A stretch of DNA of 64,000 nt from Siphonodentalium dalli (lineage: Eukaryota > Mollusca > Scaphopoda > Gadilida > Siphonodentaliidae), in contig CP136069.1 in assembly GCA_032622095.1 (NCBI GenBank), forward strand, positions 39,096,194 through 39,160,193. Reading direction: 5' to 3'. Numbering within the stretch: position 1 is the stretch's first letter; each line of letters begins with the position of its first letter. Shown piece by piece: positions 12,215 to 25,565 of this stretch. Position numbers and translations under genes: made by a program. The notes beneath the pieces were generated by a model. It saw only the letters and a list, made by a program, of their open reading frames with translations, made no database searches and was not told the origin of the DNA.

Positions 12215-12613
12215 TTAACCCTTTACCCAACAAACCGGCCAAAACCGGCCAAATAAAGCTTCAATAGCCTAAAATATCTTCGGTCTGTCTCAATAGAACC
12301 ATACAAATATGGATATCATTGGAACCGTCTCCTTGACCACATTGTGATAGTTACAGTTATGCCCTGTGCCAATGCATTCTCTTATATATGCGAGTCGACC
12401 ATAGGTCGCCTCGCATATATAAGAGAATGCATTGGCCTAAAAAAATCTTTTTTTAACACTTTTTACCATTTGTTCGTACATTCTTTAACAATTTTATAAT
12501 TTTTAATGTGTTAAGCCAATGCATTCTCTTATATATGCGAGGCGACCTATGGTCGACTCGCATATATAAGAGAATGCATTGGCACAGGGCCCTTCTGTTG
12601 GGTAAAGGGTTAA
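12215..12613 (+). mobile_element. 391-bp double-hairpin MITE, copy 1
   Basis: TTAA duplications at 12215-12218 and 12610-12613 flank a 391-bp element whose ends are inverted repeats (CCCTTTACCCAACA). It holds two 67-bp near-perfect palindromes, 12369-12435 and 12516-12582. Each has an arm starting CCAATGCATTCTCTTATATA and a three-base loop. The second palindrome is the exact reverse complement of the first. The TTAA target and CCC terminus suggest mobilisation by a piggyBac-type transposase. No coding capacity. Copies 2 and 3 have exactly the same length. Confidence 0.9.
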
Positions 12614-13277
12614 ATGACCGATTAAAGGCATATTCCGCTTATATTTAAGTGGCACTACGTTTGCAATTCAATTCAATTCTTTATTCACTCTCAATAGGTC
12701 AAAAAATTGACAAGTCTGAGAGGTCATAAATAATATAACATAATCATTATATGATGATGACGGTCATTACATGTATAAACATTACTATAATGTATTTCTA
12801 TTGTCTTGGTGGTGAACACGTTAGCTGTTCTAGCTGCAAAATTGTATAGAGTGACTTTGACTTTGAGATACTTTCACATTGATTTACTTTGGCACGCAGT
12901 GAATTTAGCTTTGTTGGATACGACTTTTAGCAATAGAGTACAGCATGTTCTAAAATCTAAATATAGCAATGGCGGTCTGGTTATATAAATAAAAATGTCA
13001 GTTCAGTTGAGTCGCAGAGAAGCTGGAAAATGCTGGACTTTTATGCTTCACTTTACTATCCCTTTTGCTCGCTCAATTCAGATTACGATGGTTCACATCA
13101 CAGTGTTGAAAGTCACTTGAGTATCCTAAATTGTGAAGGTATATGCCACTGGAAATAACCGGACAATGTGTCATTAAACTCCATACAAACTACTTACTCA
13201 GTAGATAATAAAATGATAAAAGTCCCAATTCAAGTAATAATCTGATTGTTCACGTTTTATATATAGTTTTCTGAGTA
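12614..13277. other. intergenic sequence, weak open frame only
   Basis: A 60-codon frame at 12806-12988 is the only coding-like signal and has no recognisable domain. A motif near 12664 (CAATTCAATTCTTTATTCAC) looks like a retroelement 3' end in reverse, but too little remains to assign it. Confidence 0.3.
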
Positions 13278-13569
13278 GAAGACCCCTGACTGGAAACGCT
13301 TCTATCAATTCATATTGATTTTATTTTCAACTGTCTGGTATAAAACATACAATCAATTGGGAAATTTCTAGGGACTATTTTAAAATGAAACTTCAGGCGA
13401 TCTCAGATAGAGATATAGTTATCCCGCTTGCTACGCTCCAAACATTTCCACGAGAACACCCACTATCTGAGATCGCCTGATGTCCCCAAATTGACTGTAT
13501 GTATTGTACCCGAAAATTAGAAATAAAATCAATAGTAATTGATAGAAGCGTTTCCGGAAAAGGGTCTTC
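13278..13569. mobile_element. foldback (hairpin) element
   Basis: The arms face each other over the whole length. The outer parts (GAAGACCCCTGACTGGAAAC, then GCTTCTATCAATT...) and inner parts (CAGGCGATCTCAGATAG) recur inverted on the right side, leaving a loop of only about 50 bp near 13412-13462. There are roughly 120-bp arms with scattered mismatches. No coding capacity and no clear target duplication. Confidence 0.75.
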
Positions 13570-14067
13570 GACATTCACATTTATTATTTTATATCGGAGT
13601 CGGCTGGTGTGCTAGATCTCAAAATACGGCCAAAGGTCTCCAAGCTGTAAGGATGTTAAATAGGTTTGCTCTGCTCGTAGTGTCTGACAATGTAAATAGA
13701 ATGTATGTATTGTAATAGAGGAGTCATCTTTGAACTGGAAGCCTCCAGACCCTCGCAACGTGACATGTTTCCCTTCAAGTTCTCAGATAAAGAACGTCAA
13801 TTCTTTCGTTTCACAAAAGCGGTATAGATAATTAAGAGCGTGCTCATTTATGATATGTTATACTCGCTTTAGTTCAGGACATTTTGAATAATTTGGTGTC
13901 CAATCAGACCGTGCGTCCCTAAGATGAGAAACATACATTTCACATACTATATCTACGGGTGTATATTCCTCTTAATTCACCCCGTTGTCATTGACATCAT
14001 CCGGTCCGTGATACCATATCTAAACCTTAATTTACTAAATGGGTTCTCCCGTCAGTTATAAAAGTAT
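13570..14067. other. unrecognised intergenic sequence
   Basis: About 0.5 kb in which I see no gene or repeat. Confidence 0.3.
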
Positions 14068-14164
14068 ACATTCACACGGCACAATCGTTTCGACGATTCT
14101 ACGACAAATTCCACGATTCTGCGGCTTGACAACCACGGTGTTGCGGCAATTTAACGATTCTGCG

Positions 14165-15789
14165 ACCAGGCTGATGCGATAAACACGAAAAAATATTAAG
14201 AAATGAATAATTCCAGAAATATAGACAGATATGTACCACATATTATATTTATATTAGGTACGGCGATCTTCGATTCGATAATCGGTAGAGAGTTCAGCAC
14301 TAGACAGTTAGCACAACAATACATAATCTTGGACACAAATAGACCAGTTGTTTTGGATTTACACACATCACTGTGTGAAATTCGTCTTTAGAGTTGAGAA
14401 AAAATATATAATGTCCTATAAAATTGAGTGGAAACCAAATAATAACATAGCCATACGTCTTTGGTTGATTTTTCACAACTGATGTTAACCTCAGTTCTGT
14501 GATTGATGGCGCTGTGTCCATATTTGTGGGGGTATCATCGCACTCAATTGACAACGCCGAGTAGTCGACTATGACAACGACGATTGTGAGACCAGCAATT
14601 GAAATTTCATTAACTTGTGCTCACGAGAAGTGGTTTTCTAATGAATGTCACGCTCGCTATATACATGAATACTCACATGAATCACACGACCTCAAGGCTA
14701 CGAGATTAAGACTCTTTTATTTGGAACCAGCTGTGGAAAATAAAGTAATGTCGAATCGTATATTGCTATACTGTACAGGTTTAATTTCAATATCTGTGCA
14801 CCACACATTACATGATTTAAATTTTCCGCCTATCCAACTTTCCTTCCGTCTGTCTGTACGCCTAACTAGCAGCCGACTCGCAATGCCTCGGTATTTTCTT
14901 ATGGCCAACATGTCTTATTCTCAGTTGCGTTGTGGTATCGATGGTGGGGAATGGTCGCCTTCATGTTAGAAATTAACTCCACACATGAAATTTAATATTT
15001 TGTTTTGAGTATAATTCCATATTTTGACATCCAGGTATATATATCTATAAACGGCGAAAATGATATTCTATAATGATTTATTTATTTGTGATTAAAATCT
15101 AGTTATCTAAAATATAATTCCCTCGCGCAGTCAAGATTTGCCTCCAGATATTACAATTCTATGACATTTATTTCCTATTAATTCTTAACTCATTTGAAAG
15201 TATGCACACACCAGTTTACCCAATTAAAAATACTACCGCAACAAAACACCCCATGTTAATAATATACCGGCAAGTTGGCGTCCGAACCGGGGGATCATGG
15301 GTAGGGGGTCATAAATCAGCGTATCCCTATTCCCTATAGGTTATTTTTTTATTTTGGCTACTTTCGGGACCAACCAACCCAACGTTCTACTATTTTATGT
15401 ATGTATACGTTTTTACTGCAAATTTCTGGCATCCATCCCTTTTATTTTTATTTTTTTTTAAAGTGTTGCTCATTACTTTCAGTTTCAGATAACCATAAAG
15501 AATTTTAACTAATACTTTTATACAAACACATTTATAAAAGTAACTAAAGGGTCAATAATTTTTCGAGGACATCTTTATATGTAGGGCCTACCCGCTAATC
15601 AGAATATGACTAAAATAACTCATGTTATGGTAGGGTAAGTGGTGACATTTTCGAATGAACAAGTCAACTTTATAAAAATTACAAAGCCGCTAGGTGCACC
15701 AAGAAGGAAAATGTTCAGGTACCAAATATCAATATTTGCAGATGATCTGGTACCAAATATCAATACATTTTTTTTAATATTGCTCAAGT
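14165..15789. other. left interior of the 23-kb element, no recognised gene
   Basis: A 132-codon plus frame at 14571-14969 has no recognisable domain and no repeat structure. The rest is AT-rich. If the element model is right, this is original element sequence. Confidence 0.3.
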
Positions 15790-18700
15790 TATCATGATAT
15801 TTGCTGATGATCTGGTTATGCTATCTGAAACTGCTGAAGGTATGCAAAGATGTTTGAATAAATTGGAGAATTACAGCATAAGGAACAAAGTCGAAGTGAA
15901 TCTTCAGAAAACTAAATGCCTGATATTCAGGAAGCGAGCAACAAAAAAAACTAACTGCCTTTAAATTAAGCAACACTCCGTTGGAAACAGTTAAGGAATA
16001 TACCTATCTTGGTATTCAATTTTGTTCGAATTGAAAATTTTGCAAAGCCCAGATAGATGTTAACAACAAATGGTTAAAAGCAATGTATAATTTAATGTCA
16101 TCCTTGCGCAAACATGAAATTTTCTCAGTAAGCATTTGGTGTAAACTTTTTGACAAGCTGATAAAACCTATCGTTCTATATAGTTGCGAAATATGGGCAT
16201 CGCATATTAATATTAACAAGCTCGAATCTACTCCATGTGAAATTACACATGTTAAATTTTGTAAATCAGTGTTGGGTTTAAATAGAATGGCGTCTAATCA
16301 CGCGACAAGAGCAGAATTGGGCAGATTTCCGATAGCACATGATGCGATAATGTAGTCCAGGCACATAAGGATTCACTCGGGGAAAGCTGATTTTTTTCAG
16401 GGATCAATAAGAACATGTTTATGAAAAACATGGCAAAAGTCCCCTAAAATCCGAGTTGAGCTTTTTGAGATATCTTGATTTTTCGGAGTGGTTCAAATTC
16501 TGAAGCATTTCCATCAGGCCATATGGGAATGCAGTCATGTGTAGATCAATTAATTCCAAATTCATAATACATTGACATACATACAAACAATGCTTAGCCG
16601 TGAACCATATAAGTAGAATTGATGTCCCAAAATGGCCGCCAAAATGGCCAAAATAGAATGAAATTTACATTTTATGCATAATTGAATAGCTAGTCCCATA
16701 AGAGTGACAACACGCTCGAAATATGTGTGAGGAAGAATGATTGCAGAGAATGATTGCAGAGTATAAGAGAAACATTTTATCGGGTATGTACGAATTATCT
16801 CTAATATAATTATATCGCGAGAGATATAGCGAAAAGCAAGGTCTCATAAAATGGTTAAATCTGGACTTTTTGACCGCAAAGAAACGGAAGAATAAGGCAA
16901 TTTTTCTGCACTATTTATCTTGAATCGTGTGATATATATATACACTACACTGTAAAATGAAATTTAATAGCGAGGAATTGATTCTGTGACCTTTCCTAAA
17001 AGCCGAAATATATGTGCTCATAGCAGTATCACTAATGTGACCGGTCATCGTTTCTTTTTATATATACACCATCAGACCTTTCGAAATACACTGCTATAGA
17101 GCAGTATGCGAGATATTCATAGAGTAATGGGTGAATTGTGTAGTTCATATTCTCCGTGTCTTAAAATATTGGTAATTTTTGCCTAAGATTAAGTAATAAA
17201 ACACGAGTGGTATATTATGAAAGCAATTTATCAAAACACAAAGGAGTACCATATACTTTCTTTAAAAAAATCTAAACTTGACCAAAATTGCCCACATACT
17301 CTGTGACAGAGACTGTCTTTATACCTGGAAATAATATTTGGTTATATTCACCAAGGTCACATATACGCGACGGGTACTATGTTTTCTGCAACCGCATTAC
17401 CGTGTGTATCCCTTCTCCCTAATGTTACACATATCTGCTGAACTAACAACCATAACTAGCAACATTGAGTCAATGTTCAACGCTGAAATAACAGCTTTAA
17501 ACGCTGATCACCTGATATTTTGCACAAGTTCATGGGTGGTTTTGGCAAGATATTTTCAAACAACAAAATACCGAAAACTAATATTGTACATTGCGTAATA
17601 GCATATTCCAGTTGCAAGTTGCCGACTGAAGTAAGTTGAACAAATTGTTTACTAAGAGACCGGTTTGGAAGCAGCACGAAAATTAGTCGTATATAAAATG
17701 TACGATGTGCTTTCTATTTGATCTGGTGTGATGCAGTGCTAATCTTTTGAAGAGGTGGCGGTTTCTTTGCAATATTATAAGCATTGCAACATACGTGTGT
17801 GGTTTATTATCATGTGCAGTGATGAACAATCCGGAAATGTAACTACTATTTATACCGCAAGGATATGCACTTAAGTTTCTGCGTTACATTCAATAATTTA
17901 TCATCACGCCGAACGAAACTACCATACACGGTGTGGCGAAACATTACTTCGTATGTTGCATGCCCGAAATTATTATTTTTGGCCCCGACTGTAAACAGAA
18001 AACCCGAAATTTTAAAGACGTAAATCATTGGGTTTGACCTGCGTTGCAATGGCCGATAACTCCTGCACATGGATCTGTTTTAATGAACTGTGTACCTTTA
18101 AAGATATTTAACAACAGACTAATACGTATTTTACCTACTAGGTGGTTATATAATAAGTTGCCATCATTTCGGCTTAGCTTGGTGGTTGCGGCCATTTTGA
18201 CAGCCATTTCATGACCGCGTTTGTATTATTCTGATCGTGTCACTATATTCGCTCTCGTACTCATATTTCACATAGACTGGTATAACTTAGTAATGCATAT
18301 GACTAGCTTAGACAAAATAGAAGAGCAAAATACGACCAGATCGTTGACAACCAGTTTCGGGGGTAGGGTTATGTTTTTACAAGTTTTGACAACTTATGAT
18401 GTGCGTACTCGCTAGTTCTGCCTATTATAGCGACGGGGTGGTGTCTGTGCAGTTTTTAAAATAGATATATTGCGCCTATGTTTTGGGAAGCCTGAGAAAT
18501 CCGACATCGAATACATCAGTTTGTCTTCAAAATCGTCAGTATTTTGGCTCAGTGTTTTATTTCATATCCATATATGCGAAATTCATTCGACGTTTCCCTT
18601 TGAATGGGTGTCGTTGGTTCGAGAATTGTATATCGAACAATATTGAGTGCTTTTTGTATACGTTTCGGCTGAAAAATTGTTACAGCATCCAATTATTTCC

Positions 18701-19690
18701 ATCATTGTGAAAAATATATATTTGTTTAATTATATGGAAAAAATTATGTAACTCAGAAAGCTCAAATCGGATTTTTGGGGACTTTTCGTGACGCGTCCGC
18801 GATGTTATGGCCTAAATAATGTTAAAAAAATCAGCTTTCCCCGATTTATTTCCTTACTTTTCCACTTCCATGTCTAATGTGCCTGGACTAATGAATGCTG
18901 TAAGATATATGCTTAAACTGTCTGAAAGAAAACCGAATATGTTACTTCAGAATTGTGCCCAAATATGCGAGGAAAATATAATTCCATCGTTTTTGGCAGA
19001 AGCACTTCACATGCCAAAAATAAGCGATTTAGAGAATAACCTATCGCTGGAATATCTCAATAAAGTCCGGGAAGAATTAAAATGCGTTCATATTCTAACG
19101 TTCAAAAACGAAATATTCGATGACAACAAGAAAAATGGTATGAATAAATTAAGAACGTATCGTTGTTTCAAAGAACAATATGAAATTGAACCATACTTAC
19201 TCCAAATTACTAATTTTTATACGAGATCGTGTTTCAGTAAGCTTAGAGTAAGCAATCATAAGTTGCAGATAGAGGTTGGGCGACACGCTCAGCCAAAAAT
19301 ACCTTACGAGAAACGTATATGTAAAAAATGTGAAGCAAATGAAATTGAAACGAAAGAACACTTTATAGTGAGATGTGAAAAACATAACCATTTGCGGAAG
19401 AGATTTTTCACTGAAATAGGAGTTCACCAACCAATTTTCGTAACTTTGATGAAATAGAAAAGTTCATATTCCTCATGAAGGCTGAACACCCGAGCATATG
19501 CAATCTGATCTGTAACATGGTTCGGCAGTTTTCCGCAAATAATTGAGAATATAGTGTTGAGTTACAAATACATGTTATATATATATTTTATATGAAATTG
19601 TCTTGACTTGTGTTTAAATTATCTGTATTATGACAACTGCCCCGCGTGGGTGTATTATGTCAATAAAAAAATGTTATGTTAGGTTATGTA
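15790..19690 (+). pseudogene. non-LTR retrotransposon (LINE) RT/C-terminal pseudogene, split by a DNA transposon
   Basis: Fragments in order: RT motif C IFADDLVMLSETAEG near 15800, VNLQKTKCLIF, and, after frame disruption, KPIVLYSCEIWAS and FCKSVLGLNRMASNHATRAE (16083-16352). The frame then resumes at 18891 (NAVRYMLKLSERK), followed by the C-terminal zinc-knuckle CKKCEANEIETKEHFIVRCE and a stop at 19455-19457. The 3' end has a short TGTTATGTTAGGTTATG tail near 19668-19687. The element is 5' truncated, lacking the endonuclease and most of the RT. The 2538-bp gap is a DNA transposon. The C-terminal style suggests a CR1/I/Jockey-type LINE; the clade is unresolved. Confidence 0.85.
16350..18893. 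mobile_element. 2538-bp non-autonomous DNA transposon inside the LINE
   Basis: The element 16353-18890 has 14-bp perfect terminal inverted repeats (TAGTCCAGGCACAT) and a second inverted block, CGGGGAAAGCTGATTTTTTT, at about 16378 and 18823-18843. A third weaker block (AAAGTCCCC...GAGCTTT) gives stepped termini. It is flanked by direct ATG at 16350-16352 and 18891-18893. Removing the element and one ATG rejoins the LINE frame exactly (PIAHDAIM then NAVRYMLK), which proves the boundaries. No transposase frame. A 3-bp duplication fits CACTA or Harbinger groups, but the ends match neither clearly. Confidence 0.9.
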
Positions 19691-20190
19691 AGTCGGGCAT
19701 TTTGTCATGTTCAAAAATATTCGTTTAGCGACAAATCTCTTATGTGACTTGGTCTCTATACCTCACATGTGGTGATCAGTAAATACGCAGTATACTACTG
19801 TATTGAATCCAGGACATGTGCATTGTACAACGAAGCTACTGTTCCAAACATTTATTGATGCAGCATACATGGGCTTACACACTGCCAAAAATAATTTCTT
19901 AATAAGATAAAATATCTTGAAACAAGAAAAACTATTTCCTGAAACAGGAAAATAAATCTTATTTTGGGAAATATACCCCCCAAGTCTGCTACATCAAGAA
20001 AATTTAAGAAACTCCCACCAGACAAGAGATAGTTTTCTCAAATAAGATAGATTTTAGTCTTGAAACAAGAAACAATTTCCTTACTAAGAAAATGGCTTCA
20101 AAAATTAAATATATATTTCTTGTTTCAAGATTTTTTTTCTAAGTTAAGAAATACTTAAAGAAAATATTTCTAAACCAAGAATTAATTGTT

Positions 20191-20600
20191 ATGTAGAAAT
20201 TACTGCTGTATTGGAATAACTGTAAAAGTCCAACGAGAGCAAAATTGTGATCAAAAGTTTATGGTAAACATTGAAAAAGGTCCAACCAGACCAACCTGTT
20301 GATTAAATATTCTGAAAATTCATATTCATACTTAAATATTTGAACTACATGTAATACTACAGCTATAAGATTATATAATTGTTGACAAGTCACTCACTGT
20401 AACAGTTTTGTTTACATAACATTGGAAAAGGTCCAACCTGTTGATTAAATATTCTGAAAATGTTATTCATAGTTAAATATTTGAACTAATAATACAGCTA
20501 GAATTATATATTTGTTGACAAATCACTGTAACAGTTTTGTTTACATAACAATAGTTTCAACAGATGTAATTTTGTTATTGGCAATCTGTCAGTAAGTGTT
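20191..20600 (+). repeat. two direct copies of a 150-bp unit
   Basis: Segments at about 20262-20415 and 20416-20560 share GGTCCAACCTGTTGATTAAA, ATTCTGAAAAT, ATTTGAACTA and TCACTGTAACAGTTTTGTTT. A third partial copy of the 3' part (TTGTTGACAAATCACTGTAA) lies at 33050-33125 next to a hairpin MITE, so the unit is dispersed as well as tandem. Confidence 0.7.
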
Positions 20601-20854
20601 TTTATCTATTTCTCAATGCTCTTAGGGCATGCTGACCTTTATACAATTTTAATAAAAAAAAATTTGCACAATATAGTGGGTCGCCATTGAGGAGGCCTCC
20701 CTTGAAATCTCCAGTTGGCGGTTTGCCACACCATCCCGAACTAGACAAACCTCTTTGGTGGCCCCTTGCATTGAACCTATTAATTAAACCGGTACGTCAA
20801 GCTGGTATATACCCCTCTTATATAAGGATGGAAGATGCTACCAATTTCAAACCG

Positions 20855-23800
20855 ATGGTATTTCTTCAGAGTTGACTCTCTTGTATTATGAAAGCAAGCC
20901 CAATGAGGCCATGCACCTATTGTATGTTTATAACACACAAAAGACTATATCTTAGCAGAATGTATGTCTCTGATGATACAAACAATAAAATATCCAATGT
21001 ATCCATAGTTGAATTTCATTTGGCAATATAGGAAAGCATACAATGTGACTTTATTTAGTTTCCACAAAGTATTTAAAGTAAAATATCCATCAAGTGATGT
21101 ATTCTGCCTTGTCCTATATATTAAAATGCATGCAATGGACATGAGAAATGCTTAATTTATTGGTAGAGATGTCCATCTGATAAGAAATACTGACATTTTA
21201 GGTTTGATACACCATTTCAGCTGGCTTGGTATCTTTTACATTTGAAACCTAAGGGAATTTATTCAGCTTTGACTCTCTAAATTATGGAAGAAAGCCCAAA
21301 TGAAGCCACTATTTGCATGTTAGTAACATGTATAAGGCTATATCTCAATAGAATACATGTCTCTGATAAAATGCACAATAAAATATCCATAGTTCAATTG
21401 CATTTGGCTATAGAGGGATGCATACAATATTGCTTTTATGTAGTTTCCACAGACTATTTTAAGTAAAATATCCATCAAATGATGTTTTCTACATAGCCTT
21501 GTATATTAAAATGCATGTAATGACCATGGGAAATGTTTAATTCATTAGTTGATATGTCCATCTGATAAGAAATACTGACATTTGAGGTTTAAAATACCAT
21601 TTCATGGGATTATGGGATCATAAATATCAAACTAAGGGAATTTCTTCAGATTTGACTCTCTAAATAATGGAAGAAAGCCCATATGAAGCCACTATTTGCA
21701 TGTTAATGACATGTATAAGGCTATATCTCAACATAATACATGTCGCTGATAAAATACACAATAAAATATCCATAGTTTAATTGCATTTGGCTATAGAGGG
21801 CTGCATACAATATTGCTTTTAAGTAGTTTCCACAGACTATTTTAAGTACGATATCCATCAAATAATGTTTTCTACCTTGCCCTATATATCATAATGCACA
21901 CAGTGACCATGAGAAATGTTTAATTTATTGGGAGAGATGTCCATCTGATAAGAAATACTGCCATTTAAGGTTTGATACACCATTTCAGCTGTCTTGGCAT
22001 CTTACAAATTTAAAATAAGGGAATCTCTTCAGGTTTGACTCTCTAAATTATGGAAGCAAGCCCAAATGAAGCCACTATTTGCATGTTTATAACATATATA
22101 AGGCTATATCTCAACAGAATACATGTCTCTGATGAAATCAACAATAAAATATCCATAGTTTAATTTATTTTGGCTATACAGGGATGCATACAACATGGCT
22201 TTTATGTTGTTTCCACAGACTATTTTAAGTAAAATATCCATCAAATGTTGTTTTCTGCCTTGTCCTATATATTATAATGCATGCAGTGACTATGAGAAAT
22301 GTTTAATTTATTGGTACAGATGTCCATCTGATAAGAAATACTGTCATTTGAGGTTTGATAGACCATTTCAGCTGGCTTGGCATCTTACAAATTTGAAATA
22401 AGGGAATTTATTCAGCTTTGACCCTCTAAATTATGGAAAAAAAGCCTAAATTATGCCATTATTGGCATGTTTATAACATATATAAGGCTATATCTGAACA
22501 GAATACATGTCTCAGATGAAATAAACAATACAATATCCATAGTTTAATTTGATTTGGCTATACAGGGATGCATACAATATTGCTTTTATGTAGTTTCCAC
22601 TGAATATTTTAAGTAAAATATCCATCAAATGATGTTTTCTATCTTGGCCTATATATTATAATGCATGCAGTGACTATGAGAAATGTTTAATTTATTGGTA
22701 CAGATGTCCATCTGATAAGAAATACTGTCATTTGGGGTTTGATACACCATTTCAGCTGGCTTGGCATCTTGTAAATTTGAAATAAGGGAATCTCTTCAGG
22801 TTTGACTCTCTAAATTATGGAAGCAAACCCAAATAAAGGTACTATTTGCATGTTTATAACATATATAAGGCTATATCTCAATAGAATGCATGTCTCTAAT
22901 GAAATAAACAATAAAATATCCATAGTTTAATTTCATTTGGCTATACAGGGATGCATACAATATGGCTTTTATGTAGATTTGACAGACTATTTTAATTAAT
23001 ATTTCCATCAAATGATGTTTCTACCTTGTCCTGTATATTAAAATGTATGCAATGACCATGAGAAATGTTTAATTTATTAGTAGAGATGTCCATCTGATAA
23101 GAAATATTGCCATTTGAGGTTTGATACACCATTTCAGTTGGCTTCGCATCTTACAAATTTGAAATAAGGGAATCTCTTCAGGTTTGACTCTCTAAATTAT
23201 GGAAGCAAGCCCAAAATGAAGCCACTATTTGCATGTTTATAACATATATAAGGCAATATCTCAACCGAATACATGTCTCTGGTGAAATAAACAATAAAAT
23301 ATCCATAGTTTAATTTCTTTTGGCTACACAGGGATGCATACAATATGGCTTTTAGGTTGTTTCCACAGACTATTTTAAGTAAAATATCCATCAAATGATG
23401 TTTTCTAACTTGTCCTGTATATTAAAATGCATGCAATGACTATGAGAAATGTTTAATTTATTGGTAGAGATGTCCATCTGATAAGAAATACTGCCATTTG
23501 AGGTTTGATACACCATTTCAGCTGGCTTGGCATCTTATAAATTTGAAATAAGGGAATCTCTTCATGTCTGACTCTCTAATTTATGGGAGCAAGCCCAAAT
23601 GAAACCACTATTTGCATGTTTTTAACATATATCTCAACAGAATACATGTCTCTGATCAAATAAACAATAAAATATCCATAGTTTAATTTCTTTTGGCTAT
23701 ACAGGGATGCATAGAATATGGCTTTTATGTTGTTTCCACAGACTATTTAATAAAATATCCATCAAATGGTGTAATTTATATCAGGCTCTGTGTATTAAAA

Positions 23801-24235
23801 TGCATACAGTTGCAATGAGAAATGTTTAATTTATTGGCAGGAATGTCCATCTGACAAGAAGTAACAATATTTGATGTTTGTGACATCAACTCACCGGGCC
23901 AGGCTTGCTACAACTTTCAAACTAAGAGAATTTCCTCATGTTTGACTCACTAAATGATGGAAGTTAGCCCAAATGAAGCAACTATTTGCATGTTTATAAT
24001 GTATAAGGCTATATCTTTGCAGAAGGCATGTCTCTGATAATAAAAATGATAACATGTCTATAGTTCATAGTTCAGTTGGTTAGACAGGGCTCATACAATA
24101 TGGCTTTAATTATAGTTTTCACAAACTAGAAATTTTAGAATATCTATAAAATGATGTAATCTACCTTGTCCTGTGTATTAAAAGTGCATGCAATAACCTA
24201 ATACATGTTCAGTTCATTGACAAGCCTTGTAAGCC
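20855..24235 (+). repeat. 383-bp satellite array, about nine copies
   Basis: Head-to-tail copies are recognisable by TGTCCATCTGATAAGAAATA at 21170, 21555, 21939, 22321, 22705, 23087 and 23471, and a diverged copy at 23844. Spacing is 382-385 bp except the last (373 bp). Each copy also has TTTGACTCTCTAAATTATGG, ATATCCATAGTTTAATT and TTTCCACAGACTATTTTAAG. The edge copies are the most diverged, as expected for unequal exchange. No open frame is conserved across copies, so the short frames here are chance. Confidence 0.95.
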
Positions 24236-24352
24236 AGTGCATTCTTTTTTATATGATGCGAGGCTCCATATGGATGACTCACATATATAAGAGAATGATC
24301 TAGCACATGGTATGTTAAGACTTTAATGCTGCACCAGCGAATTCCCGCCATG
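24235..24352. mobile_element. truncated hairpin MITE fragment
   Basis: A degenerate hairpin (CCAGTGCATTC...; CACATATATAAGAGAATG) is followed by a tail, TTAATGCTGCACCAGCG, matching the right flank of the copies at 32692 and 53215. The terminal TTAA/CCC ends are missing. Confidence 0.6.
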
Positions 24353-24404
24353 GTCATATATATATGGGGGAGGCCCTTTTAACATTTATTATTTATTTAA
24401 GTTT

Positions 24405-24570
24405 GAGCGAAAATATTTGCATTTAAGCACACATATTTGCGCTTAAGCACACATATTTGCGCTTAAGCACACATATTTGCGCTTAAGTTCAAATAACCTC
24501 TATCATTTAGGCTTAACCGCAAATGTTTATGCCTAAGCGTAAATAATTTGCGCTTAAACGCAAATGAAAA
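24405..24570 (+). repeat. 20-bp direct repeats followed by inverted half-sites
   Basis: Three to four direct copies of CACACATATTTGCGCTTAAG precede looser and inverted forms (GCTTAAACGCAAAT). This gives a dense cluster of TTTGCGCTTAAG-type words over about 160 bp, followed by a C-run at 24590-24604. Confidence 0.8.
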
Positions 24571-24604
24571 ATAATACGCATTGACCACCCCCACCCCCCC
24601 CCCC

Positions 24605-25565
24605 AATTAAATTTAAATGGCACAGGTCAAAACACATCACTCAAGTCTATATTGGCCCACCATCTGAGTAATCCCGAGATACCTTTTATGAACATGCAAA
24701 TTGTATAGATCTGTGTGCAGAACATGTCTCTATTATAAAATATACCAGATTTCTATGATGGACGAAATTGATAATCACAACTATACACCTTTTACTGAAG
24801 TCGGACTCGGATTACAACGTTTGGTGTGTCCGCTGTTCGCGAACGCTGTTCTTTCGTCTGCCATTTTGGCAACAAAAAAGTTTTGAGGTCGGAAATGAAG
24901 AGATAAACTCCATTTGATCTGATTTTTCAGGTAAGTAAACTGTTGTAAAGTGTTTTCTCTTCACGAAAATGTTGTTACGAGTGATATACTTAATTGATCT
25001 ACGATTACACGTGCGTAATTTATTCATATTTTTCAAATGAAATGATGGTGAATTTTACTGTCGGTGAAATATGGTCGAAATTTTAGGATACGTTCAATCT
25101 GCTTGTCATTTGTTATGATTTGTCATGTTAAAATAGTAACATCTGATGGACTATGATTATATGGAATTGATCATTCGTATATTAATGTACCCATCCACAA
25201 TATTCGCAAAACTGGGAAACTTGGCAAAATCGGTTTTTATTAAATTATATTTTGTGCTTAATTTCTATAGTAAATAAAAGGAAAGTATTCCGTAACTGGC
25301 TTGAGTGGTAAATTTTACTCTGCAAAAATCAATTCTGGCATAAAGCTATGCATAATTGATGTGTATTATCGGTCGAGATTTGTATGACAATAGTTGGAAA
25401 ACAAAAAGGTCACAATTATTGAAAATATAACTTAAAAGGCGATTGTATAGAAAGGTACTTCTTCATAGAATAATTTTGAACAAATGTGAACCTGATAATA
25501 TTAAAAATAAAATGCTCATTCAATGATTCATTCTAGTTATTGTGTGGCCAATTCATCATTACCTG
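24605..25565. other. unrecognised sequence with one possible splice donor
   Basis: No domain was found. A candidate donor, CAGGTAAGTA, at about 24929 follows a GC-richer stretch (24800-24925), compatible with a first non-coding exon but not supported otherwise. Confidence 0.25.

Noticed and set aside
18819-18890. N-terminal extension of the LINE C-terminal frame
   Set aside because: These bases are the right end of the inserted DNA transposon, read through by chance.
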